From the NCBI RefSeq assembly GCF_001276715.1, contig NZ_LIUQ01000031.1, positions 1 through 64,000 of the forward strand: a stretch of DNA of 64,000 bases, read 5' to 3'. The stretch is from Planktothricoides sp. SR001 (GTDB taxonomy: Bacteria; Cyanobacteriota; Cyanobacteriia; Cyanobacteriales; Laspinemataceae). This document shows positions 17,720 through 25,945 of the stretch, piece after piece. The notes under the pieces were generated by a model, which saw only the letters and a program-made list of their open reading frames with translations, was not told where the DNA came from and did not search any database. How positions within the stretch are numbered: position 1 is the stretch's first letter; each line of letters starts with the position of its first letter. Both the position numbers and the translations under genes were made by a program.

Positions 17720-18059
17720 TATTGGTCAGAAATACCCGAATGTTCTCCATGTATGGGAAATCAAGCCCGTGTAGAGGATAATCTCACTGTATTCTTTACC
17801 TCAACCCGTAATTTTAATCATCATCTGGGTAAGGGAGCGCAAGTCTATTTAGGTTCGGCGGAATTAGCGGCGGTTTGTGCTATACTAGGTAAGATTGCCA
17901 CTCTTGAGGAATATATGACGATTGTGGCGCTTTCATGTTAATCCGTTTAAGGGTGATTTATACCCTTATCTCAATTTTGATGAGATTGAGGGTTTTGAGG
18001 ATCTCGGACGGGTGATTCCTGTGGACAAGATGTTTAAGTTGGGGGATGTTTTGGTTTAG
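17720..18059 (+). pseudogene. acnB: Remnant of aconitate hydratase B (acnB C-terminus)
   Basis: [18 protein letters not shown] leads into [11 protein letters not shown] and [20 protein letters not shown] in one frame. After the stop at ~17941 the match continues in another frame as NPFKGDLYPYLNFDEIEGFE then DLGRVIPVDKM. This is the conserved C-terminal end of AcnB, including a cysteine-containing CMGNQARV motif of the Fe-S/active-site region. Everything upstream of about residue 700 of the usual ~860 is missing and there is a frameshift. The window shows no complete copy; presumably the functional gene is elsewhere. Confidence 0.85.
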
Positions 18060-18450
18060 TATAGTTATGGAGTCAGTTGTCATAACTCACTCCTTCAGTT
18101 ACTTTATAATATCAGGTAAAACTAATTTAAAGATTAATTTATATGAAGTTAATTATCAAAAATTTAGGATCGATTTAGTGCATAGTGGGGGCGGCTAGAA
18201 CTGAGATTTCAAATAAAAAATCGCCTAAAAGCTTTGTCAAGTAAACTTTTGAGCCTAATTTTTGCAATTGGATTTGCATAATTTTGGCTACTAGCCCCGA
18301 TATTAAGAATAAGGAGGATTTTTTACCCCCCATGTCTTATCGTTCTATTTGTAAAGTTTTGTAAGTTTTGTAAGTGTTGTAATTTTAATCCGCCAACCTC
18401 AATAGTGTAGCCCTAGACTATCAGATTTTACCAGGAGAGGAATTTTAACT
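18060..18450. other. Intergenic region before the protease-GUN4 cluster
   Basis: 390 bp without a gene, AT-rich, containing a short AAGTTTTGTAAGTTTTGTAAG direct repeat near 18353-18376. It should hold the promoter of the three-gene cluster. The only clear signal is the strong ribosome site GGAGAGG just before the ATG at 18451. Confidence 0.6.
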
Positions 18451-19611
18451 ATGTTTTCACCAATTCCCCTGACTCCCGTCTTTTTCAATCCCAATGATTC
18501 CCAAGATGGGAATAGTTCACCGGATTTTGGACATGATAATCATACACATATCGATACTTCTCATAACCTAAATGAACAGCATAGTAATCTGCTCTCTAAT
18601 AATGACTATTATGGAGATAGCTATGGACTAAACCATAATAGTTTTAATGATTTAGATGCTCATCAACATTTTGATCCCAATCATCCTCATGGGATCGTTA
18701 TCGGTAATCCAGCGGAAGAAATGAACAATTGGCATCAACAAATATCGTCAGATGCTTGTGGTATTGCTACTCAACAAAGTGCGATCGAACATATTAATCA
18801 TCAATCTTATTCTCAAGAACAATTACTAAATCATGCTCAAGAAAATCATTGGTATAGCTCCCATATTGGTACACCTGCGGAAGATTTTGGTAAATTAATT
18901 ACTGAACAAACTGGTGTAAATGTAGAGCATCACTATGGCGTTACAATTGATGAAATAGCTACTAAATTAAATCAACATGAGGAAGTTTTTGTAGGAGTAA
19001 GTGCCGATATAATTAACTTACCAGATCATAACTCAATTCTAGGACAAACCGCGCCTGATTTATTTGATACTCATCAATATCAAGGAGCAGAAGCTAATCA
19101 TGTTGTGCAGGTAATTGGTGTTGAACTTGACCCAATTAATTCTCATAATTCCTACGTTATTGTTAATGATTCTTCATCACCAGATGGACGAGGTTTAGAA
19201 ATTCCTTTTGATCAGTTTCAGGAAGCAATGAACGCTAGTCATGGTTATATTGCTTCTACTGAAATTCATCACAATAATTTAGCAGAAAACCACGATCATG
19301 GTATGGCATTCAGAGGCTGTGATGATTATGGATTTGGTAGCGATCGCAAGGATTTCTATATAGATGGACATATTCGGGGTCATTGTGTAGGACGCAAATT
19401 TTATACTGATTCATCATATCATGGTACTTATACTACTTACAAAGGTCGTATTGGTACAGATATGAATATTTACGATTCTCAAGATATTAAAGTTGGCTAT
19501 ATAGATGATTGTGGTCGTATTCATAATGCTCAGGGAGTAATGGTAATTTCAGACACTAATCATAGTGGTTTTGCTAATGCAGCTTATTATTTACTAAATT
19601 TGATAGGATAG
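18451..19611 (+). CDS. C39-like cysteine protease domain protein
   Basis: A 386-residue protein. The first ~85 residues are a His/Asn/Asp-rich low-complexity leader without a signal peptide. Residues ~95-270 resemble a C39-type papain-fold peptidase: DACGIATQQ with candidate nucleophile Cys103, NHVVQVIGVEL with candidate His217, and YVIVND with candidate Asn239/Asp240. The C-terminal ~90 residues carry short strand-turn repeats (MNIYDSQDIKVGYID, RIHNAQGVMV) that recall beta-flower repeats in secreted bacterial proteins. C39 domains process double-glycine leader peptides in exporters, but no ABC transporter or precursor is adjacent, so here it may be a stand-alone protease or effector. It is first in a same-strand cluster with the coiled-coil and GUN4 genes. 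Confidence 0.65.
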   Translation: MFSPIPLTPVFFNPNDSQDGNSSPDFGHDNHTHIDTSHNLNEQHSNLLSNNDYYGDSYGLNHNSFNDLDAHQHFDPNHPHGIVIGNPAEEMNNWHQQISSDACGIATQQSAIEHINHQSYSQEQLLNHAQENHWYSSHIGTPAEDFGKLITEQTGVNVEHHYGVTIDEIATKLNQHEEVFVGVSADIINLPDHNSILGQTAPDLFDTHQYQGAEANHVVQVIGVELDPINSHNSYVIVNDSSSPDGRGLEIPFDQFQEAMNASHGYIASTEIHHNNLAENHDHGMAFRGCDDYGFGSDRKDFYIDGHIRGHCVGRKFYTDSSYHGTYTTYKGRIGTDMNIYDSQDIKVGYIDDCGRIHNAQGVMVISDTNHSGFANAAYYLLNLIG

Positions 19612-19703
19612 GTGTATAGTTATGTTTTATTTCTCAATGTTTTTTTGAGAAAATTATGACTAAAACCCTAGAAAAATCTCAGGTAATTATATTTTAGAAA
19701 ATA

Positions 19704-19731
19704 GGTTGGGTTAAGCGTAGCGCAACCCAAC
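19704..19731. repeat. GGTTGGGTT hairpin between the protease and coiled-coil genes
   Basis: Inverted repeat GTTGGGTT..AACCCAAC. The same element occurs in the next intergenic gap (21160-21188) and, in longer form, beside the RAYT transposase (23449-23526) and at 33256-33287. Confidence 0.85.
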
Positions 19732-19767
19732 ATCAAAACAAAACAAAACAAAAAAAGTTTTAATTTT

Positions 19768-21153
19768 ATGAGTCTTGGTTCTATTATTAATGGTATTGCT
19801 AAAGTAGCAAGCGCGATCGCCCCCGGATTAATGGCAATTAATCAAACCCGCTCTATAACTACTCAAGCTAAATCTGTAGAATTAGCTCAACAGCGAGATC
19901 ATGCTAACTTTGAGCTTGGTATTAAACGCATGGAATTTGACGCTAAAATGGAATTAGCACGTCAAGCAGTGAGAGCAAGAGAGCGTCAAGAAGACAAAGA
20001 ATTTAGCTTACAACTTAAACAAATTGAAGCAGAAACCCTAATTCAACAAGAAAAAATGCGTCAAGTATTTAACGCATTAGAAGCCCAAAAACAAAGGGAA
20101 TTTACTGAGTCGATCGAACAATTCAAAGCAGAATTACAAATAGCACTCCAAGCTGATAGTATCGCCTTTCAACGCTGGAAAACCGAAACAGATCGCCAAT
20201 TTTCCCTAGAAATTACCTTACTTAATGCTCAAATTAACCGTCAAAGAGACAAACAAAACCGAGATGATCAAAGGCGCGATCGCAATAATCCCGTCTTTTC
20301 TGTAGCTGATGACATCCTCAAAACCGTTGAAAATCGCTCAGAAATTCCCTTAACTGTCTTCTTTTCTCCACCCGTCTTACGTTACGATCCCCTACCTAAT
20401 GCTACCGCCCAGAGTCAATTTCCTATGATGGAAGCCACCCTTTCAGGAGCATTACGGGAATTATTCGAGCAATATACCCAGAAACAACGCCCCATTAAAT
20501 TTATGGCGGGGGAATGGGTGACTAAAAATCGCCGTGCGGAGTCAGCAGTTAATGATATCTTCAGGGAATTAAATTCTATTCCCGTATTAGTCTTAGAAAC
20601 GGAAGTAGAAGAATCATTTTTCAACATTAATATCGGTTTTTGGAATAATGACTTTGATGACGCAAGATTTAAAACCGTAGTGCGTAAATTCCGCTGGCAA
20701 GATACAATTAGCGAAATTTCCCAGAATCTCCTCAAAAAATGGCAACTTGAAGGGCGACAAATTCAAACAGACTACGATCGCGCGGAATTTAGTCGCCGTA
20801 GTAGAGAAACCTTCACCCATTATATGGAGCTTTTACACTGTATTCATGTGGGGATGGTGACAGATGAATATTTCTTAATTTACGCCCCAAATCGTCAATT
20901 ACCCCTCTTACCTAGCCTATTGTCTGATTTATTCGATGAAGCTAATCTTCCTGATGAGGAGCGTTTAAATCTCACTAAAGCCGTGATCGACTATTCTAAT
21001 CAATTGTTTGATGCTTTAGAGCAAATAGAACCAGCGATTATGATAGATTTACGTTTACAATGGGCAAATATTCTCCAAAATATTCCTTCTCGTTATACCT
21101 TTGAGGAGCAGGTAGAAAAAATCATGCAAACTTGGTTAAAACAAAGAAAGTAG
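19768..21153 (+). CDS. Uncharacterised coiled-coil protein
   Basis: 461 residues; family not recognised. Residues 1-30 contain a mildly hydrophobic segment (IINGIAKVASAIAPGLMAIN). From ~35 to 175 there is a long, highly charged helix with heptad character (RQEDKEFSLQLKQIEAETLI, EKMRQVFNALEAQKQREF). After ~180 a globular alpha/beta region begins (PVFSVADDILKTVENRSEIP, PIKFMAGEWVTKNRRAESAV), containing IPVLVLETEVEESFFNINIG and ending in helices. No catalytic motif or NTP-binding site is visible. It could be a scaffold or filament-forming partner of the GUN4 or protease proteins; this is inference from order alone. The ATG lacks a strong ribosome site. Confidence 0.8.
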   Translation: MSLGSIINGIAKVASAIAPGLMAINQTRSITTQAKSVELAQQRDHANFELGIKRMEFDAKMELARQAVRARERQEDKEFSLQLKQIEAETLIQQEKMRQVFNALEAQKQREFTESIEQFKAELQIALQADSIAFQRWKTETDRQFSLEITLLNAQINRQRDKQNRDDQRRDRNNPVFSVADDILKTVENRSEIPLTVFFSPPVLRYDPLPNATAQSQFPMMEATLSGALRELFEQYTQKQRPIKFMAGEWVTKNRRAESAVNDIFRELNSIPVLVLETEVEESFFNINIGFWNNDFDDARFKTVVRKFRWQDTISEISQNLLKKWQLEGRQIQTDYDRAEFSRRSRETFTHYMELLHCIHVGMVTDEYFLIYAPNRQLPLLPSLLSDLFDEANLPDEERLNLTKAVIDYSNQLFDALEQIEPAIMIDLRLQWANILQNIPSRYTFEEQVEKIMQTWLKQRK

Positions 21154-21159
21154 AAAGTA

Positions 21160-21188
21160 GGTTGGGTTAAGCGACAGCGCAACCCAAC
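21160..21188. repeat. GGTTGGGTT hairpin between the coiled-coil and GUN4 genes
   Basis: Same inverted repeat as at 19704-19731, 7 bp after the stop of the coiled-coil gene. It may act as an intercistronic RNA hairpin. Confidence 0.85.
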
Positions 21189-21220
21189 AAAAAACGCCCA
21201 AAAAACTTTGGAGGTCAAAA

Positions 21221-22297
21221 ATGACTAATCAACTTACTAGAGAGGAGCTTATTACTGAAATTAGCAAGAATCTTTTACCAGAAGATGCTAATTTTGTCAA
21301 GTCTCTTAATCAATTGTTGCAAAACTTAGGAGAAACCCATTTTCTCAATATTGCTACATCCTGTTATCAGCGTGGTTTGGAGCATTTACAAGCAAAAAAC
21401 TATGATTTTGCTCGTCTTGACTTCGATCGCACTATGAAACTTAATCCTCAAGCGGATGTCTATTACCAGCGTGCTAAGGCTTTTTATGGTTTAGAAAACT
21501 ATCAAAATGCGATCGCAGATTTAGATAAAGCCACTACTTTACAACCCCAACGAGCAGAATTTTACGATTTACGGGGAGATGCTTATGTAAAATTAAGGAA
21601 TTATGAGATGGCTTTAGCTAACTATAATCAAGCGGTAACTTTAGGATATTCTAGTCAGAAATTGACTGATTTACAACAAGAATGGAATAATAAACTCCGT
21701 CAAGAAGAGGAAAAACGCCAAGCTGAGGCTAAACGTAAGGCTGAAGAAGAAAAACGGAAACGAGAAGCTGAGGCTAAACGTAAGATCGAGGAAGAAGCAA
21801 GACGTAAGGCTGAGGAAGAAGAATTAAATCAGTTAAAATCAGAGAAAGGCATTGATTATCGTCCATTACGGGATTATTTGAAAAATGGTGAATGGCAAAA
21901 AGCTGATGAGGAAACCTCAGCCCGAATGTTAGAAGCTATGGGCAAGTCTAGTTGGGGTAGTGTTTATAGTAGCGATCTACAGAATTTTCCTCGCACTGAT
22001 CTACGCACTATGGATAAGCTATGGCTTAAGTATAGTGATGGTAAGTTTGGTTTTTCTGTGCAAAGGGATATCTGGACTTCCCCGCAAGTTGGTGGTAAAG
22101 TAGGTGAGTTAGATTATGATAAATATTGTAAACTCGCCGATATCGTTGGTTGGCGCAAAGGAGGAAATTGGTTGAGCTATCCCTCTGGTTTCACTTTTAA
22201 TACAAATACACTACCCGGACACCTCCCGGGGGCGTTTGGGGGTATTGTGGGGGCGGCAAACCGTAATAGTTTCTCTTTTCTCTGCTCTAGACTATAG
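21221..22297 (+). CDS. TPR protein with C-terminal GUN4 domain
   Basis: 358 residues. TPR units span ~40-150 (SCYQRGLEHLQAKNYDFARL, YYQRAKAFYGLENYQNAIAD, YDLRGDAYVKLRNYEMALAN). A very charged single helix, ~155-203, is made of KRKAEEEKRKREAEAK-type repeats. The GUN4 domain covers ~212-356, recognised by DYRPLRDYLKNGEWQKADEE, FPRTDLRTMDKLW, FGFSVQRDIW and GWRKGGNWLSYPSGFTFN. GUN4 proper binds porphyrins and stimulates Mg-chelatase; in cyanobacteria the domain is also fused to kinases, proteases and TPRs, where its ligand is unknown. The residues after FTFN look normal for the family. The ATG follows GGAGGT, the best ribosome site of the cluster. It probably acts with the two upstream genes. 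Confidence 0.88.
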   Translation: MTNQLTREELITEISKNLLPEDANFVKSLNQLLQNLGETHFLNIATSCYQRGLEHLQAKNYDFARLDFDRTMKLNPQADVYYQRAKAFYGLENYQNAIADLDKATTLQPQRAEFYDLRGDAYVKLRNYEMALANYNQAVTLGYSSQKLTDLQQEWNNKLRQEEEKRQAEAKRKAEEEKRKREAEAKRKIEEEARRKAEEEELNQLKSEKGIDYRPLRDYLKNGEWQKADEETSARMLEAMGKSSWGSVYSSDLQNFPRTDLRTMDKLWLKYSDGKFGFSVQRDIWTSPQVGGKVGELDYDKYCKLADIVGWRKGGNWLSYPSGFTFNTNTLPGHLPGAFGGIVGAANRNSFSFLCSRL

Positions 22298-22593
22298 CAC
22301 ATAAAGCTTTTACGGAAAAATAAGTATTTTTTATCAAAGGTTTTGGCACGGTGTGTCAGGTTTGTAGGGTTTCATTACCTGTTAGGGGGGCGTTAAAAAG
22401 TCGGGGATTTGCAAAAATTTATGCTTCCAAAATTAAGCTATTTAAAATCTCCGACTTTTTGGAGTTAAATTGTAGCATATTATACATAAAATATGTCATA
22501 AATCTGTATTTAGACACAAGAATCCCTTGTAGGGGCATGACATCAATTTCTCCTTGACACCAGTGAACGATGCCATACCCCAGAGCGTGAAAA
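22298..22593. other. Intergenic region with a long-loop inverted repeat
   Basis: Just under 300 bp. It contains an inverted repeat of 16 bp, AAAAAGTCGGGGATTT (22395-22410) against AAATCTCCGACTTTTT (22445-22460), one mismatch, with a 34-bp loop. It may terminate the GUN4 cluster or be an end of the RAYT-carrying element. No gene is called. Confidence 0.7.
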
Positions 22594-23421
22594 TCAATAA
22601 TATTCATAATTATTGAGAAATTCCCCGACATGGTGAGGATTATAACAATTAGCAAAGATAAATTTTTCAGCTACCTCAATAATTTCAGGATTATTTTCTC
22701 GCCATATTTCATATTGTTGTTTAGCTTCCTCATCAACTTTTTTATTTTTGTTATTTTGCTTATTTTTATTATTAGTTGATTTCTTTTTTCTGGCTAATTT
22801 AGGTAACAACTTACTACCCCAATGAAAACCTTTAGATTTTTTTTCTTGAGGTTGATATTGATAACAAAACTTGCGATATTTTTCACTACATTCCGTTAAG
22901 TTTTCTCCCAATGCAAGGAAGGCTGGATGCCAAGTAGTTAAACCATCATCACCTAGTCTTTCATAGACTCCATAATTACTAAAATCATAGAAAAAACCCT
23001 TTTGCATACCTGCCGCTTGAGGGTTAGCATGAATATATCTAAGAGTATTTAAACCCCGTCTTAGATCGCTATTAGAAAAGCTAGTAGAATGATATCTTTT
23101 TTCCCAAAAATGTCCTGTGCGGTTTAACATTCGATTAAAACACATAGCAGAAAACCAGTTAAGATAGTGCATAATTTTTGGTATATCTTCTGTTTTTTGT
23201 GGCTCTATTAAATAATGAATATGATTAGACATTATACATAAACAATAGAGCTTAAATTTATATTTTTGTATAGCTTTTTTAAGGATATATAAAAATACTT
23301 GACGACATTCTAAACGGGTTAAGCGAAATTCACGATTATTACAACGGGAGGTAATATGAAAACAAGAGTTACAATAATTTTTAACCATGACATGACATTC
23401 AATCATTTTGATATCAACCAT
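22594..23421 (-). CDS. REP-associated tyrosine transposase (RAYT, IS200-like Y1)
   Basis: 275-residue HUH/Y1-type single-strand transposase. The N-terminal FHITSRCNNREF, the metal-binding HUH motif in CIMSNHIHYLIEPQ (near residue 66), GHFWEKRYHSTSF and LRYIHANPQAAGM are hallmarks of the RAYT branch of the IS200/IS605 superfamily. The C-terminal ~80 residues are Lys/Asn-rich (KKKSTNNKNKQNNKNKK) and may contact DNA or RNA. RAYTs are domesticated or non-autonomous enzymes that mobilise short palindromic REP elements. Several ATGs lie in the first 12 codons, so the exact start is uncertain. No IS ends are seen; palindromic GGTTGGGT and GTCGGGGATTT repeats lie on the two sides. Confidence 0.88.
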   Translation of the reverse strand: MVDIKMIECHVMVKNYCNSCFHITSRCNNREFRLTRLECRQVFLYILKKAIQKYKFKLYCLCIMSNHIHYLIEPQKTEDIPKIMHYLNWFSAMCFNRMLNRTGHFWEKRYHSTSFSNSDLRRGLNTLRYIHANPQAAGMQKGFFYDFSNYGVYERLGDDGLTTWHPAFLALGENLTECSEKYRKFCYQYQPQEKKSKGFHWGSKLLPKLARKKKSTNNKNKQNNKNKKVDEEAKQQYEIWRENNPEIIEVAEKFIFANCYNPHHVGEFLNNYEYY

Positions 23422-23448
23422 TAAATCACAATTTTAAACTATTCAGCA

Positions 23449-23526
23449 GTAGGTTGGGTGGAACGAAAGTGAAACCCAAGCCGATCTAAGGGTGTTTGTT
23501 GGGTTTCGTACCTCAACCCAACCTAC
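23449..23526. repeat. Long GTAGGTTGGGT inverted repeat beside the RAYT gene
   Basis: GTAGGTTGGGTGGAACGAAA and, 40 bp on, GGGTTTCGTACC followed by CAACCCAACCTAC form a 78-bp inverted repeat just upstream of the transposase. Shorter relatives sit in both gaps of the neighbouring GUN4 cluster and at 33256-33287. It is a candidate substrate family for the RAYT. Confidence 0.85.
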
Positions 23527-24005
23527 TAAAAATACTGGTAGGTTATTAGTAAGGCGATCGCTTTTCTGGTAGGAAGATGGGCGATCGCTATTTTATTTTT
23601 GGATAAGCGATCGCTTTTTTATTGGGCAGTGTGCGATCGCTATTCTGTGGCAAAGGTGCGATCGCCTGTGGTTCAGAGACCGGGTTTCTTTTTGGAATTC
23701 TCGGTCGGGAGGCAAAAACAACGGAGAACCCGGTTCTCTCCTTGTGGGCAAAAAGGCGATCGCCCCTTGGCTGAATTCTTTGTGTCCTTCGTGTCTCTGT
23801 GGTTCAATTCTTAAAAAATTATCTTGGCGATCGCTATTTTATTTTTGGATAAGTGATCGCTAGTCAGAAACCGGGTTTCTTATTTTAAATCTCGGTATTG
23901 TGACAAAAGTTATCTCAGAAACCCGGTTTCTTTTCTTTCTTGTCCCCTATGAAACCCTCCTGCCGCAGCAGAAACCCTTATTTCCTGCTCCTGGTACTCT
24001 TTTGT
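23527..24005. repeat. Intergenic region with clustered HIP1 and palindrome repeats
   Basis: No gene. Seven complete GCGATCGC octamers, or close variants, lie between 23552 and 23840, including two copies of GCGATCGCTATTTTATTTTTGG. A palindrome pair AGAAACC(G/C)GGTTTCT starts at 23876 and 23917, and a TTTGTGTCCTTCGTGTCTCT repeat lies near 23779. Confidence 0.85.
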
Positions 24006-24749
24006 TTAAGAAAATAATAGCTGATTCAATAAAAAACAGAAAGCGGCACTACCCAGAGGCACAGTCAGGTTATCAATCCCAATTTTAGAAAAAGCTTCTA
24101 AGACTGTCGCAAGAAAGGCAACCGCGATCGCACTGAGCCAAATTTGCCAATGATTTCCCTGCACCGAGCATAAAATTAACACCGTAAGTCCATAACTAAT
24201 CAAAGCCATCGTTAGTGACCCTTCAATACTCTTTTTTTCCCCCCACAATTGATAGGGATGTTTACCAAATTTTCGACCAATTAAGGCGGCAAAACCATCC
24301 CCAAACGCCATAATTAAAATCCCGATCGCCGCATAATAGGGTTTTTCCAAAGGCCAAAACCAGGCAATTAATAGGCCAATACTCACCGCATAGAAAAAAG
24401 TCCCCCAACTGTGGCGACCGACACTATTAATCCCAGGAAATAAGGGTAAAATATAAGATAATAAGGCGATCGCTGCTGCAAAAACCGAGGCAGCAATCCC
24501 CACCCAAGCGGGAACCTGCAACCACCAGGCGAAAAGAATCACATTACCAGTGCCAATGTGAACGATTTTGCGGACAATTTCTGACTCTGCATCGGTGACT
24601 TGATACAGCGCTTCCGCTAAAACCAACACAAAACCCAACCAAATACCGACCACGGTAATTTGTACCCATAAACCGGGAACCGATGGCAATTCCAAGAGTG
24701 AAGTGAACAAGGTAAGAATTAAACTAATAACAACCACAAACATTATCAC
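24006..24749 (-). CDS. Phytol/dolichol kinase family membrane protein
   Basis: 247-residue CTP-dependent polyprenol-kinase family protein with about seven membrane segments. The family signature is EIVRKIVHIGTGNVILFAWW, followed by INSVGRHSWGTFFYAVSIG, FGDGFAALIGRKFGKHPY and GEKKSIEGSLTM. In cyanobacteria and plants such proteins (VTE5-like) phosphorylate phytol released from chlorophyll so that it can be reused for tocopherol and phylloquinone. Dolichol or undecaprenol kinase activity cannot be excluded. It is divergent from yidD, with only ~35 bp between starts. Confidence 0.85.
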   Translation of the reverse strand: MIMFVVVISLILTLFTSLLELPSVPGLWVQITVVGIWLGFVLVLAEALYQVTDAESEIVRKIVHIGTGNVILFAWWLQVPAWVGIAASVFAAAIALLSYILPLFPGINSVGRHSWGTFFYAVSIGLLIAWFWPLEKPYYAAIGILIMAFGDGFAALIGRKFGKHPYQLWGEKKSIEGSLTMALISYGLTVLILCSVQGNHWQIWLSAIAVAFLATVLEAFSKIGIDNLTVPLGSAAFCFLLNQLLFS

Positions 24750-24784
24750 TCTATTAGACTATATTAGACTATGGGGCTGAGGCT

Positions 24785-25006
24785 ATGAAAAAATTAATGA
24801 TTACCTTGATTCACGGTTATCGATCGCTCATTTCGCCGCTATTTCCACCCAGTTGCCGATTCCACCCCACTTGCTCTCAATACGCGATCGAGGCGATCGA
24901 GCGTTTTGGCGCTATTCGTGGAGGTTGGTTAGCCACGAAACGGATTCTGCGGTGTAATCCTTTCCACCCAGGGGGCTATGACCCAGTGCCAGAAAAGATA
25001 GATTGA
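24785..25006 (+). CDS. yidD: Membrane protein insertion efficiency factor YidD
   Basis: 73-residue peripheral membrane protein that aids the YidC/Oxa1 insertase. The family pattern is complete: [40 protein letters not shown], and [18 protein letters not shown] with all three conserved cysteines. In most bacteria it neighbours rnpA and yidC; here it stands apart, as is common in cyanobacteria. Confidence 0.96.
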   Translation: MKKLMITLIHGYRSLISPLFPPSCRFHPTCSQYAIEAIERFGAIRGGWLATKRILRCNPFHPGGYDPVPEKID

Positions 25007-25019
25007 TATTTGAAGAGAG

Positions 25020-25208
25020 GGTGTAGGGTGTAGGGTGTAGGGTGTAGGGAAGCGGGGGTGCAGAGGGGCGGCGGTTCGGCTTCGCTCACCGACCGAGGAG
25101 CTTCTGGAGCAGAGGCGAAAAAGAACACCCCAGCACCCCAGCACCCCTTCCGGTTCCCTGTTCCCTGTTCCCTGTTCCCTGTTCCCTGTTCCCTGTTCCC
25201 TGTTCCCC
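25020..25208. repeat. Two 7-bp tandem repeats after yidD
   Basis: Four copies of GTGTAGG at 25021-25049 and eight copies of GTTCCCT (last imperfect) at 25153-25208. The phase of such arrays varies by slippage between strains. The overlapping open frames (repeated TGNREQ-like translation) are not genes. Confidence 0.95.
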
Positions 25209-25242
25209 AACCAACAACAAACAAATAACAATTATTTTCGCT

Positions 25243-25866
25243 ATGATGATACGGTCAAAAAAAAGTGAAAAAAAGAGTTTTACCACGATCGCTGGTAAAC
25301 TTGATCCCAGATTATGTGGCGATATTCATGGTAAAAAACTAAAACGATTATCGGTAACTTTGTTATTTCTATATTTAATTATAGCTGGGAGTAGCGTAAA
25401 AGCATCAAATGCTCAAATTGCTAACGGGGAAACACTCAGAGAACCTCCTTTAGATTTGAGATTTTTAGAACTGGGTATTCCCACGGAACCAGAAAATGTT
25501 ATCACTGCTAATAATATTGCCGAAAGTGGTTTAACAATTCCTAGTTTGTGGTGGGTGAAAGAACAATTTGCAGGTAAACTTTTAGATAATTGGTTAGCGT
25601 ATCCCAATAGAAATCAACCGGGAGGTCGTGTGGATTTGGTGGTGAACCGACAAGTTTGGAGTTTGTTGGATTATTTACAGCGCTATGAATTCGTAAACCA
25701 TTTTGGCACGGCGGCTAAAGAACAGCAGTATAATACGAGAGTTTTTAACCGACAGGGCGGACTGTTGGCGGCTTATACTTGTGATTTTAATGTAGAACCT
25801 TCGGTTTGTGAAATTTGGCTGGATTCTTCGGGTTTCCAAGGCACTCGTCAACCACTCAGTCCATAA
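25243..25866 (+). CDS. Exported protein of unknown function
   Basis: 207 residues, family not named by me. A charged stretch (MMIRSKKSEKKSFTT...) precedes a hydrophobic segment LSVTLLFLYLIIAGSSVKAS that looks like a signal peptide or anchor, so the mature part (from ~NAQIANGETL) should be periplasmic. The soluble part has conserved-looking patterns (SLWWVKEQFAGKLLDNWLAY, VDLVVNRQVWSLLDYLQRYE) and two cysteines (YTCDFN, PSVCEIW) that could form a disulfide. It appears to be a cyanobacterial family. The start could be 25243 or 25246; the ~30 residues before the signal are unusually long. Confidence 0.75.
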   Translation: MMIRSKKSEKKSFTTIAGKLDPRLCGDIHGKKLKRLSVTLLFLYLIIAGSSVKASNAQIANGETLREPPLDLRFLELGIPTEPENVITANNIAESGLTIPSLWWVKEQFAGKLLDNWLAYPNRNQPGGRVDLVVNRQVWSLLDYLQRYEFVNHFGTAAKEQQYNTRVFNRQGGLLAAYTCDFNVEPSVCEIWLDSSGFQGTRQPLSP

Positions 25867-25945
25867 ATGAAGTATTCTAGAAAATTGGCATTTTGATGGC
25901 TCGGAAAAATTTCAGACAAAACCTAAAATAAAGAAGCAAATTATA

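Noticed and set aside
22419-22655. 78-residue minus-strand frame next to the RAYT
   Set aside because: It overlaps the transposase 3' end and a repeat block and has no protein family features.
24929-25286. Proteins over the 7-bp tandem repeats
   Set aside because: Overlapping frames in three phases translate the GTTCCCT repeat; none has a ribosome site or a domain.
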